Shown here piece by piece: positions 11,650-25,258 of a stretch of 64,000 nucleotides of DNA. The stretch covers positions 1 to 64,000 of the forward strand of contig RCAB01000108.1 in NCBI GenBank assembly GCA_003640385.1, given 5' to 3'. Numbering within the stretch: the stretch's first letter is position 1; each line of letters begins with the position of its first letter. Source of the stretch: Setaria digitata. Its lineage: Eukaryota > Nematoda > Chromadorea > Rhabditida > Setariidae. The translations under genes were made by a program, and so were the position numbers. The notes beneath the pieces were generated by a model. That model ran no database searches. It worked only from the letters and a program-made list of their open reading frames with translations, and had not been told where the DNA came from.

Positions 11650-14525
11650 GTGACTTCATCGTGTTGCCTTTTGCTGACCTTGATTGCCACCCTTCATATG
11701 TTTTTACGTGACAGGCATGTGCATATATGCATACAATACCTAAGTATGTAAACTCTATATGGTTCTATGCTCACATTATGAGCTGATCTTATAACAGTGA
11801 GATGCCGGTCATTCTTTATCATACTTTCTTATCAGTTCTCATTTTAAAATACCAAACGATTGATTGTTGTATATAAAGGACTTTTCTTCTCCAATAAAAG
11901 TTGCTTAAAAGTAATTATCCATTTGTTTCTGCTAAAACTAATTTTTCTTTTATAAATCCTTCATAGGTCTAAATCATGAGAAACGTCAGGCAGCAAACTA
12001 ACTGAAGCAGTTTTGCAACGCTACCTGACACGGTGAGCTGACATTCTTGGATTCCGTCTTGTAATACGTCACTGTAAGGGATAACCTAGCCACATATTAG
12101 CGTTTCCGGTCTAATTTCCAGTCTAACTTTGGCAATCCTTACACTGACTTTCCGAATAAATGCTAGAAATTTCCTTTCGTTAGAAGATATCCAACAATGT
12201 AAATGTGTAAAGCTATAGGGTTTCACCAATTGTAACTTAACGTTGAACTTTCCAAACTCTTTTCCAAAACTAAATCACGGCAAGCAAGTGGTTTATTGCA
12301 AAAGCATCTTCGACATTATATTAAAATCTTAAGGAATGCCAAGGAAGCGATACAAAACTGGATATGATAATTAAGTCTAATATTGTACTTTAGTTACATA
12401 CATTCCACTGTTTACGAATAACTGTAACACTAATATCCTATATTCATTGTTAGCACATTGTAATCTGTTTACAGAATCGTCATTGTGCCTAAATGCTTCA
12501 GATAAATGATTGAACGTTTTCTGCATCTGTCGTTTTCCATTTTGAGTATTTCCTCAGATATCTTGTTTTTTTTTTTGATCTGTACCTTTGGAGCTACAGG
12601 TCCAACGGGGACTCACTTTAATTTCTTAATGGGAGCAATATTCTGAAGTTGCCGCAATGAATTCAATGGGCAGTTAGCATCATAATAGAACCTGAATCAT
12701 AACTGACATTCATTTTTCAAAATTTGATGCATAGATAAGTTTATAATGGAGTTGCTGGCACTATTTGGGAAAATTTAGGACCCGGATGGTTTTCTCTGGA
12801 ACAATATCGTGTAGTAAGTAATGCTTAGTTTGAAGTTACTGAAAATTATTTATCATACTGTTGTAAATCGAATTCTCGTGCTCCACCTGATACTATTCTG
12901 CTTCTTTTTGAAGATAAAACTGACATCTTAAAATTAATCAACTGCTAAAACTCGCTCTGTTAATCAAATATAAATTTGCAGTATCAGAAATTGCGTACTG
13001 ATTGAGTTGCCTTATCCTCATTACAATTAAAATGCCTCCATCAGTTCAAACGATGTTAAGTGCTAACTAGATTCTACTCGTTTAGGTTCCTGCAAATGCA
13101 CTAAAGCGTCCTGCTCTGCTGAAAGTTTCCCGAGAAATTCTTTTGCAGCTGTCACTATAGTTCACTGGTCTCTTAACTGATGTTAAGAATGGACAATAAA
13201 TTATACAGCAGTAGGAGGGCTACGCAGGGAGCTCTTGCAGTCCGATGGTTTCGCAGGTGCAGAACCATAAAAATTTATTGATTTTTCATCTACTATTTTT
13301 AATGATATTTAGCGGTTTTTGACGGAAATACTAGTTTGCATGAGTTTTAATTTTTCAAATAATTCCGTTACTGTGAAAGTGTTGCAAAGAATTTCCAGCA
13401 GTCAGAATTCCAAAATTTGTGGATGAAAACTGTAGTATGAGGAGGAATAATAATTGCTTCCTTCCCCTTCCTGGTTCAACATTTGATTAGAATTTATGAC
13501 TTGGGTCGATGATGACAAATCACATTATGTTCAAAATTTACGCTTTGGCTGAAGTGAAAGAATAGAGAGGTGAAGATGTCGGGATATGTAGGCAGGCAAG
13601 GCGGACAAAATGCTATTTGACAGAACAACGCTGTGTGAATTAGCAGTCTCGAAATATGCGCGCTACGTCGGGATTAAAACAGGAAAGATTTTACTTGGAG
13701 GGAAAGATTCACTTGCAGGAGCACTTATAAAAACTGTGCACATTGGGACTGAAATGCGTCTTGGTAGTTTTTAACACAATGTAGTTAATAGTTTAAATTT
13801 TACTGCTGGGAATATGCTAAACACAGAACTCAACACACCTGACTTACTCTCACTCCTCTTTTATTTTGAAGACTCCTTCGAACGCTTGACTCGAACTGAA
13901 ACAAGGTAGTTTCGGTCTGAAATGCTCAACCATACCACTAGATGGGAAACGGAACGCATCTTACTGACCGACACTTTTCCCTTTTCCTACCATTTCAATT
14001 GTAATCTCTTCTGCTTCTCGATGGCAATGGGCAATTGATTTCGCCTCACTTGAACGACATATGTAACAGAACATACTACTGTTCAGCGTCGTTTGGTAAC
14101 AGTTCCGATAAGTCTTCTACATAATTAATTCTAGCCGTAGTTGCGACTTGTTCATGTTTTAATTCATTGATTCTCCGCGACAGTAGTAATGCAACGAAAA
14201 AAAAGTACCGTGAAACAGGTACACGGTAAGTGAAATAGAGTGATTAGTTACTTCAAATTTTTGGATTCAAGAAAGTACTGCTCTATTTCATATTTGTAGT
14301 TTTGCATACGCGCTCCATTAGTATTCAAGAAATACTCACATTTTTGCCCATATTTTACGTTTCCCTGACTGACCACTGACAGTTTTTTCTTTCTACACCT
14401 TTTTTTCATGAACTGCATTCTTAATAGATAAATAGATAAAGGAGTCAAATTAGATACATTTTTTCTTTTCTTTTTATTAACGGTGTATTGGGAATGCAAA
14501 CAATACTGTAAACATATACGCCAAG

Positions 14526-14610
14526 TTTGAATATATCTATCTATCTATCTATATATATATATATGGATAGATATATTCAAATTATATATTTATATATATT
14601 TGAATATAGT
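14526..14610. repeat. (CTAT)n/(AT)n microsatellite within an inverted repeat
   Basis: TTTGAATATATCTATC at 14526-14541 is matched by its exact reverse complement at 14566-14581, with CTAT and AT units between. More AT-rich inverted sequence follows to about 14610. Confidence 0.8.
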
Positions 14611-16366
14611 GGTCTATATATGTTAATGCTGTACCGAAAGTATGTCATTAACAATGTTATTAGCATGTTGCTGTGTCGTTAGAACTGGAAGTTGTGAGAT
14701 TTTCTAAAAAAGGCGAGTAGATTAAGCAGTTGTATGTTTTAGAATTAATCGTTTTTATAAAGGTGTTCTGTGTCGAATATTTATTAATTCCTGTTGTCAA
14801 TAGCACTTAAAGTTTGCAGGAAACTGGTTCAGAAACTGTGGAAAAAGTGGAGGCAGGTTGTGTATAATTAGTAATGATAATAGAAAGGAATGTGAGAGGC
14901 ACAAAATGTCCTGTAGATCTGTTCCCATACCGTCTATACAGTGTTTGTCCTTGATTCAATGGTCATTAGAACAGTTCTTGGCAGACAAGTGAAAATTTCA
15001 TCCTACCTGTCACAGCCAAAATCATTTGTTCTTTGCAAACGTGCTGCTTTCACTCTCAAAAAATGTTTCTTGTTCTAAGTTGCTCTTCAGATTCTAACGC
15101 GAAAATGTAGTTACCGAGAGATTGATGTGGTTCGTTGATTTATCGCTCGAATCGGTCATAATTCAAATCCAATCATTTTTCGAACCTATTCTGATCTAAC
15201 ATTCTATTCATTAATATATATATCACAGGAATAAAATCTGTTACCAAACAAGTATTCTTCATGTCTTACCACTAGAAAAAATGATGCTAATGGAGAAAGT
15301 GAAAATTAATATAATTTCACCACTGCACTGTTTCTATCCTCATGAAAAAATCTAGATGGAGAAGAATGGATAGATAGGAACCTTCTTTATTTCGGTCTTT
15401 CTGGAGAATGTAAGGACATATTCATGAATGAACAGTTTTCTCATTTAGTTTATTTTATGACGCCATTTGAAATCATGGGATGAACAGTGTAATGCCAGAT
15501 CAACACTTATTCTGAAAATACATGTTTGTTTGTGTATTTTGCTTTTGTGAATATTGGAATTTATTTCTCGAACGAATTTCAAAGGCACTTGAATAAATTC
15601 ACTCAAAATTCCAACATTTGTGTCTTTAGTGCCTAGATACCTGAACAAATAGAAGTTCATAGGTATGGCTAGCCAAACTATTTGTTTGACATTTGAAAAT
15701 AAGGAAAAAAAAAAAGAACTATTACATTTGGTGCGTTTGGTTAATCTTTGTTAGAAAAGGGCTTCGCTTAGATATTGGTGACAACGGAAGATCGAATTTC
15801 AGACTGTCAAAATTTAGGACACCCCAAGGTTGAATTGTTTTTGATCAAATCAACTCACTTTCGCTGTAAGTGCTTAAATACAGATAATTCTTCACGTTAC
15901 AATACTTGCATTGGTGAAGGAGTTATATGGTATTTTATTGCCGCAATCTTTTTTTATTGTGTTTGATTTTGAAACGTAGACAAGTGAAAGCTATTTTGCG
16001 AATGACTTATGCTTGACGAAGAACTTTCAGTCATTGGGAACCTCGGTATTACCAGCAACAGATGACACAAACCTGAGGTAACTCGGGAATGTGATTTTGA
16101 TAACTGTATTTTTTTTTTTTTTTTTTTGGTAATACTAATTTTCGGTTTCCGTAAAGGTCAGCCATGTTTCTTAAGTACATGTGTGCGAATTTTTTGTGGT
16201 TATATCAGAAGTTACATATACAGTTTTTTTCCTTTGTTTTCAGATACAATCACGTCGAAATTTACTTAGATCTATGACTTTGCAGGAGCTGAGGAAGTTT
16301 TTCTAGCTTTTTTTGTTAAAGGCTTGCATGATCTTCTTTCTTTTATGACTACTGAGCCGATAATTA

Positions 16367-16406
16367 AATTGCTACTCTACAGATCTAATTGCTACTCTAC
16401 AGATCT
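16367..16406. repeat. two tandem copies of a 20-bp unit
   Basis: The unit AATTGCTACTCTACAGATCT occurs twice, perfectly and without a gap. The identity suggests a recent local duplication. Confidence 0.9.
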
Positions 16407-19400
16407 AGATTTTCGAAATCGCAATGCAACAGTGCTTTTTATTGCTTTGAATGATAATTCGTTCCAGATTCAAAATCAGAGGGTCATTTTTTGATTCAGT
16501 AACTGTTCCACGGTAGTTGTTTGTGCAGCTGCTTGTGCCACAACCTTTAACTTCATATCCCACTAAGTGAATTTTTAGGTGGGCAGCTTGGTCTTTAATG
16601 TATCCATATAATGCCGTGTGTGTATACCCCCATTTAATGTTAGTACATACGTATGGACAAGGATAGTGCATCTGTGTACGTCTGTGTAAGTGTATGTATG
16701 GTTCAGCGCCTTTCTGCTTTGCTGTAGGTGATTTATCCATTGTCTTGCCAGGTACTAGTTTGATCATATAGATTTGATGGCTAGGAAGGTATTGGTGTAT
16801 CCCATGTTACGCAGCTTTTTCATAGTAGTCCTTCCTACCTCTATTTATTTTGTGGTTTTTTTTTTCTTTTTTTTTGTATTATTGTATTTTATAAACTATA
16901 AATTGCTACTCTCTTGATTATATGCATGTATAGACTCCAGAAGCATTTGATGGTGTGAATTTTTGCGGCGTCTTTAATTTATTGAGATATAGATCCTTCA
17001 CTAAATCCGTACCTTAGTCGAAGCCAGCTGAACTAGTTGCTTTGTTAGAGGACATCCCAGTGATAGGTGCCTAAATATTGGAATAATATGTCGGTGAGCG
17101 ACTCTTTCGCTTAACGGCAAATTCCATCCTTGGATTGAGTCGTGTGCCAACCATACATACATACACATATCACTTAAAATAGGCCAAAAGTTGGGAATGC
17201 GAATGCATTTGTCTTTTCCCGATGCCAATCGATTCTCTTTCATACATGTTTGATGTTCCTGTTAAAATATAGGTGGACTTGAATTCCTCTCTCTGTATGC
17301 ATATAGCAAATGAAACTGTAAAATTGGATATGCACCAAACAGCCATTTCTTATTCCTTTTTCAGTTGTTCTTTATATCTTATATTTATAAATAATTCATG
17401 ATAAGTTATCTTGTTGTTGTCCACTGTATCTGTTAGTCTAATCTTAATGAACTTAAAATCTGTTAGATTAACATCTCCTTATAATTAAAAGTTTTACGTG
17501 CCAGGTGTTTTCCTCTTGCGGTTGAGACGTTTAGCTCTTTAGTTCATTAGTTTTCTGTCCTTCAGAACTCCATCAAAAGAACTGTTGTAATTTGGTCATG
17601 GTTAGTAGAAAGTACCACTATTTACTACCCTCGACATTTTATACCATATAATTGTTCATAAATTTATTGTCCGTAAACTGTTCATTCTAGCTGAGGTGTA
17701 CTGTTCAGGAAATAATTTGCTTCTTGGAATTCTAGCTTTTGTTCTCTATCACAAAGTTTGTGGCTTTCTTCTGTTTTAGTACGGTCAGGATTATCAGGAA
17801 GGCTATTTCAGTTCTCTTGGCTGCACTGCATCTGGGTACTACTATGTACAAAACTCTAGAAAGAAATGATATCAACCACCAGCATTACGCTTCTACTTTA
17901 AGCATAAATTTGGGACATTTTCTATTTTTAGTAGTAGTATATTTTACAATACTCAGCTTTTAGTAGCTTTATGTTAGTCTTTTCGATTTCCCCGAAGTTA
18001 TTCTGTTTTTGCCGTGATTAAAGGTAATACAGCAGATAAATTTTAGCACTACGGTTGACAAAGTACTAGCAGTATTCCTCTGCAAACGGATTGCTTCATC
18101 CCGATTTGGATGTGGAAGGAAGAGAACAGTGCACTTCATCAGGAATGGGTTTTAAGGAGCTTAATTTTCCTGATTTCGAAATTGCATGACAGGTTGCATT
18201 GTTGAAAAATCGAAGAATATCTTTTATTGAATACTCCTTCAAACCTCTTTATTCTTATACTGTAATGTTTACGTTTATTCGATCGAAAATTCTGGAAGGA
18301 AAAGATGATTTCTAGAACATATAAGACTGTTCTGGCAATGAATTGTTCTCTGAATTATGTAAAGTTCCTGAGATCTACGTTCTCGGGCATGGTACCTCTA
18401 CCCAGCGGTTACTAATCCCATATTCGAGATGGATTTCACAAAGTAGAACGAAATACTAGTTTGTTAATTTATCATTTAGCAGAAATAATTCCAAGAACAC
18501 TTTCATGCATATCGATGTTTGTAATTACATTTGTTTCAGCTATTTTTGATATGGATCAGTTTTTGTAAAGCTTTACTTTTTGCTGTTAAGAAACATCTGA
18601 ACGGTCGAATTACCTATTTGGCTGTGACATCGACATTATAACGCAAATTTCCAAAATAATTAAACTTGGCTGTATAAGTTAGCTAGGTAAATTACCAGGT
18701 GAAATGATCTGAAGCGATGGATTTTAGATGTTTCTACAGCATCCGGTTCTGTGAACTTTCGGTCTATGTTTTCCCGGGGAGTTTATCTGGGATACGTAAA
18801 AGATCTAAGATTTACATTGGCAGATGGCAGACGCTGGTTATCTCACTTTAACTAGCAAACTTATAATTCTTTGCTTTCTTCTCATACTTTAGTTTAGTAC
18901 ACTTACTGATGAAACCTAATTCACCAGGAAAACATTAAATGATACATGTATGTTCAACTCATTTTTGAAACTTTGTCCCTATATCTATTTCTCTAACTCA
19001 TAGCTGCCTTCTCGTCTGGATCTAAGTGTTATTCAGAGAAAAGCACTCAAGTACGAAATTCTTTGATAAAAATATTTCTCCTGACGTTTGTTGTTTGATA
19101 GATTCATTAGAATTGGTTCTGTTATAATACTGATAAAAAATAAAAGGCTCAAGATTTATATTTTATTGAGAAACTTCAACAGGTTGACCGACCTCTGTCA
19201 TCTTTTTTCTTTATCGTTACGGTGACGGATTGGGGCAAGAGAAAAAATGGAATTTTGGAGGAAGTACTATCGCTTCAGCAATTTATTTAACTTATTTAAC
19301 TTATTCAGTAAGGAAAATTGAGACATTAATGCAAGACGGGTTGAGAAGATCTTAGACTATGGAATGTAAAAACTTTTCTTGCCGTACTTAGTATATTGAA

Positions 19401-20132
19401 CAGGTCTTTCGTTAGCAAAACCGCGATTCATTTGTTTATATATATGATGATAGCAACTGCATTCAAGGTTGTTTGCGTTTCTGAACGTTGTTTAGGTCTC
19501 ATCCACAGTAAAATTCAGTTGAGACTGCGCAACTGTGCACAGATATACATGGGGAGCCTCAATCGATTTCTTTTAGCTCAAAAAAATGACTCTTCTCCCT
19601 TTAATTTACATATCTTTTTCTGGTTTCGTTCGCTACAAGTAGTGAAGAACTTCAGGCCAGAAGAATTTTATGAACCATCAAAAAATGGCCCATGACATTT
19701 TCACACAGCGTTGAAAATGTAAAAAGGACTGTTGGATGTCTGAATTTTTCCATAGGAAAACTGATGAGAACTGTATATTTTCCAATCTCGTCTTGTTGTA
19801 AACATCAAGCTGATCAGATATGCTGGGAGGGAAGAGGAGGGCGAGAGAAAGCAGAACCGATTTTATTCACTAAAAAGTAATCTTTTGAATTTAGCTTAGA
19901 AAAGTAGCAGAGTGCAGTAATGCTACAGCTTTCGAGTGTACTGATATATGCATGTGTGCAAGTCACTTGTTTGCTCTCTCCACCTTAAAATTTGTTGGTT
20001 TTGAACAGATGAAATTCATCATTTAATAATACACAAATGCTATTAGTTATGCTTCGCTTTCGAGTAGTGGAAATTTAGAATGATCCATTTCAAAGTTTTA
20101 TCGAAATCTTATCATAACGAACAACATTGCAG

Positions 20133-23100
20133 AGCATCAGCTGTTCGTCTCTAGCAGTTGCAATGCCATCACGTTTGGGACCACGTTCTAGTTCTTCAGT
20201 AGTGCAACAAATGCCACGACAAGTCAAAAAAGTTTGTTTTTGGAAATTCTTCGTCATTTTTGATAGAAATTTCTTAATGCTTTATATGAACACTCGTTTT
20301 TTTCCAAAGTTTCTATGGCGCTTTGATAAATAAGAAACCACCTGTTAAAAGATAATTCAGGTGTCAGTGCCTGTGGTACCCGATGTTGCTTGTCGTACCC
20401 ATCAATGGGGAACATGTCAAGACATTATTGAAGCTATGACCGCAGGAGCTTTTTGCCAGTTAGATCATTCTGTTGTACTGAAGCAGAAAAGTGAGAAGTA
20501 TAAGAGAAGTAAGTTGCAGAATTTCTTTTATTTTTATTTTTTACTTTAGAAGTTTCCTTCAGTAGACATTGAAAACTTTTTTCGTAATTCTTTCATCTTA
20601 GATTTTCGTTCTGTTTCAGTAACGTTTTACTAAATGATTACTTGACTTGAGACTCTGGTGATTAATTTTCAGAAATGTTGTGTTTCTTATTCCCATTTTA
20701 GCAGTCCGCCTTTCCTCCATACATGCTTTGAATTGAAAGCTTACTGAAGGATTGTTTACTTGTTTGCTTTTGAAATATTGCTACACTTTAATTTTAACTG
20801 TAACAACATGGATTGCCTCTTCTTTGTTCCATGATCTAAGCGAAAAAAGGGAAAAACACTTGATGGGATGAATTTAGTAATACAATTTAGATCACTTTTC
20901 CCTACTTTCTTAGAAGTTATGAATATTCAAAGTGCTACATTTTTAAACAATCTCATCACTTTTTAAATTAATGTACAAAAAAATTTTAAATTAACTTAAT
21001 GTTTTAAATTAATATATGACTGTACTAGCAGTTGCAGGTACAAAGTCGTCTCTGCCAGATATGTTGCAAGTACCATCCACAAGCATGGTGGCTTCAGTGG
21101 TACCGCCCGACCTTTCTGCTAGTAATGATTATTTACATTCTGTTCGTTCACTGTTCAGCAGGAGAAAAGGTATATGCCACAAATTCCTTTACTGTTTTCT
21201 TTGTGCATATGTCTTATGATGTGACTCTAAGTGAAAGTAGTCAGCAGATTGGATATGAGAATAAACTGGACATTTGTAATAAGTTCTTGTAGCAGTTTGT
21301 TAAAAGATTACTTTTTCATAGGAGGCATTTTTCTTCAAGTTGTATGATAACACTATTCTTTTAAAATTTTTATGAAAAAAGAATTTTAATCTGCTTCTTA
21401 GACATCTTGATAGATTGGCTTCCATAAAGTCTCTAAAGAAAAGTCTTCCATTCTCTAAAGAACTCCAGTGTCACAAGCTACTGAACGCCCGAATGATGTT
21501 TGAGGAATTTTCGGAGTAAGCATATTTGTTGGATAGTTTTATTTCAGTCCTGTTCTGATTTTCATGCAATCTTATTTTGACCGTTGTCGGATCAGTCATT
21601 GTATAGGAACAAAGATATATCTACAGCTTCTTTCCATTTATTGGTGCCTTTGCTTTTGGTAACTATATTAATTTTTCTATGCTATTTTGCATATTTAATT
21701 ACTCTCAAAGTCACTTTAATTTGCAAGACCTGGACGATATCTGTGGATAAAAATTCCCTTTTCTTGAACGGACACCATTAATATGATCATATTAATATGT
21801 AAGTTCTTCAAGGGTGATGTCTATAGCACATGTGTTCGGGGTATCTTTATACGCATATATTAGCTTGGAAACTTTAGTAACCAAAATGAAGATACGTATT
21901 GGATACCTATCGTAGATGATGTTTCAGATCTGTATTGGTAAGAATCGGTTCTGAATCTCATCACATTTCCTTCGAACAACCAGTATTTTCAGATTTGTTG
22001 TATTGCCTTATAATGAGGGCTTTCTCTTCAACATTACCATCGTCATCGTTTAGTTATTGGTTTCATTTGAACTTTATTGTATCTTATTTAGTAAAGGAAG
22101 GGGGAGGTGGAGAATTGTTAGTGCTTATAGGTAAATATAGTTGTCAGTGTTATTCTTCCATTTGTTACATTCGATTTCCTATTACGAAAAAGTGTCGAAA
22201 TTATTTCAATTGAATTTATTAGAAGTGTAGATTACTTCTCATTAATGTAATCCTCACCCTTTCCCTCTTTTATCCATAAAATCCACGCTTCATTGAATAA
22301 CATTCTATTAAATATGTCTCTTTTAAATATATTAAGAAAAATCTAAGTGTTAAATTAATCAATAGAAATTTGGTTTTCTTTTTTGCTCTTTTTTTCTGTG
22401 TTGTTTTTAAATGTTGTAGATGCCAAGAAGTCATGCGTTTTGTAATCTTTCCGTAGCGATATGCTTAAAATTGCTTGACTAAATTTCTGCTATGTGATTC
22501 TGAGATTAGAATTTTCTTATATTAGTCTTGTAAAAATTCTCTTAGTAAATTGGATTACTGTCGCTATGGGTAGGTATGAAGTCATTTCGACTAACAACTC
22601 TGATATTTGTCTTTCCATTTATGTGTCTTAATATTATATCACTCATTAAAGATGATGTTGCTTTATAATGTTGTTGGTTAAGGTTAAAAGATATAGAAAG
22701 AAATTACTTTCAGGTTGTTCCACTCATCGGGGCTTAAATCTAGAAGAGGACCATCCAGACAGTTTGATTGGCGCATCGCCGTCCTCATCTGTTTCTATGA
22801 AGCAGCAGTCCTTTTATGTTGATGGACGCAGTTCTGATGATTTATCATACAGGGGATACCATCGAAATTCTGCCGGTTCTAGCTCAAGTCATGGCAGTTC
22901 TTCCGGCTTCGAAAGTATGAAGGTGTTTAGATTTTTCAGTTTATTATTGTGTTCATAAGTCCGGAGTAATAAGTGGTAACAGTTTTTTCGTAGTTCTTCT
23001 TGTCATATAACTTATCATTTATAAAGTTTAACAAGTTTTTCGGGCTCGAATTTGGGTACTTTATTCCCAAATCAGTAAAACAAAACGTTAGTTTCATTGT

Positions 23101-25222
23101 AACATTTTTCAGACAGACACATGAAAATTCACTAAACACTGATTCGCTGGAAAGGGGGGTGGGGGGTGGGAGGTGGGGGGTGAGTAGTGTTCGTTCTGTA
23201 CTATCACTCTTTTTTGTATCAGATTTCGCACATACCATTTTTCGCAAACTTAAATACAGAAGTAAACGTCTATGTTCATGAGTGCGGATTACTAGCCTCA
23301 TAATGTTATTTACCGATTTAGATTCATAATTTTAAGATCGCAAAATTCAGTTGCATGAGTCAATATGTTTCAGAGTGGTTTCTCTTCTGGCTGTTCAGCA
23401 AGGGATACTCAAAGCGCTGTTAACAATGACCCTTCATTTCTGGGAACTTCATCTACTGGTTTGTTTCATTTCTCATCTGTGATAAATAAATTTATACCTA
23501 GTCAAATTTGTTATAATGTTTTGATTCCTACTAGTGTTCATGGACTTAAGTTTCGGATTTTTGTAAACATGTACGTTTTGCAGTATGTGGATTGTCGTCT
23601 GGTTTACTTTTGCCCTATTCCCAGTCACGCCTTTCGATGGAGAGCGATGGTAATGGCGTTGCTTCTCTGATTATAAATAATGTCGTGGATAGGTTTAACT
23701 ATCCAGAAGCTGAACATATCCATGAAGATAATTCAACAGATATTTCCAGATTATCTTTATCTGATATGTTGCTGAAGGGAATGCCGGTATGTCAGATACA
23801 AATTTATGCTTAGTGTTAACAAATGTTTTTAGTGATCTGTATGGTGGAGCACAGTAAAATTCATAGTAAAGTAGACAAAGGTATTGTTATTCTTTCCAGC
23901 ATTCACTTTTGTTTGATTTTTCGTTTTCTGACACTGTCTTTACTTTGCGGTGACCTAAGCATTACTTTTATTCTTTATTGAAATCAATATCAACATTTCT
24001 TATTCATTGTTTCTGTTCGTCCTTTTTTTCAACACTTTCCGATTTATAAATAAAAAGTAATATTATGCCATGAAGTTTGTTTCATTCAGCCTGTTACAGG
24101 AAGCAGAAGTTTTGGCATTGTGGTTGGATAGTCTGGGTTATCCGGAATATTTAACACCATTTCTAATTCAAGGTTACGATCTCTCAACGATCGCTCGAAT
24201 AACACCTGAAGACTTGACAGCATTGGGGATAACCCATCCAGCTCATCGAAAACTTCTGATCTCAGAAATTCATAGGTGGCATATAACTGATAGATGGCCA
24301 TCTTTGGTGCCATCAGGAGAGTTAAGGTTATTTTGATTATTAATAACTTTCAAAACACTTGATGTTCAAGTTGTTTCGTTGTCATCTAGACAAAAGTAAT
24401 GTTGTTCTCAATAATAGGTTAAATAAATATTTTAGAGAATGGCTTCTATTAATTGGTCTTCCTGAATATGTTACCTTATTCGAGACTCAAGGATACTCTA
24501 TAATTGAAGAAATTAAAAACTTCACGTGGGAAGATTTCGAAGATATGGGCATCAAAAAATTGGGACATTTAAAACGTCTTGGCCTTGCTATCAGAAAATT
24601 GAAGGTTTATACTATCTTTTGACTAGATGAAATTTTTTGGATGTATATTCCCAAGCAAGTGATGCATCGATTGCGAACTACTTAGCTTTCTCTCTCTCTC
24701 TCTTTATATATATACATCGTTTCAGAAAATTTTTGCATTTTGTTCATATTATCTGTTGAATAGAAGATTTCCTGTGCTTAGGTCGCAAACTTTGGCTAAG
24801 ATTGGGATTTTGGACAGCTGCTGATTTAATTATTGTTAGAAAAGATTCTAAGAATATATTTTAAGATTATTTAAGCTATATTATTGGGGTATTTATAGGA
24901 TCATAAGTTTGGTCAAATTCAGTCCGGCAGTGATATGCAGCTCATAACTGTTGAGTTGGGTCATAACAGAGATGCTCAGGCAAGTTTTTTATGCTTTTTC
25001 TCAGGCAAATATTCCACCCGTAGAAACCCATCTAAATGTGGTTTTAGGCAGCTTGCGATGGCTTGCATTCACATTTGGTACCATCACTTCCTGCCTTGGG
25101 ATCCATTTTCTGTCCAACACGTTCAGGCAATTCATGTGATCATTACTATAGCACCTGGAGACAAAATCAACACTTCTGTGACATCGTTTCATCTGAGGCG
25201 TATTCGCAAAAACAAACAGTAG

Positions 25223-25258
<36 letters not shown>

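Larger units (their letters stand above)
11650..20132. other. no recognisable gene; possibly 5' introns of the Caskin gene
   Basis: About 8.5 kb, increasingly T-rich on the plus strand towards the right. This matches the bias of the Caskin introns and hints at transcription in that direction. Isolated acceptor/donor-bounded fragments exist, for example after TTTGTTTTCAG ending at 16244 and after GTTTGCAG ending near 14820, but they are too short to assign. No ankyrin or SH3 motif was seen. Repeats inside are listed separately. Confidence 0.35.

Noticed and set aside
16405..16767. 120-codon minus-strand frame with several cysteines
   Set aside because: No signal peptide, no cysteine pattern of a known family and no splice context; the region is T-rich like an intron of the plus-strand gene.
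24086..24313. 75-codon minus-strand frame over the SAM1 exon
   Set aside because: Antisense shadow of a confidently coding exon.
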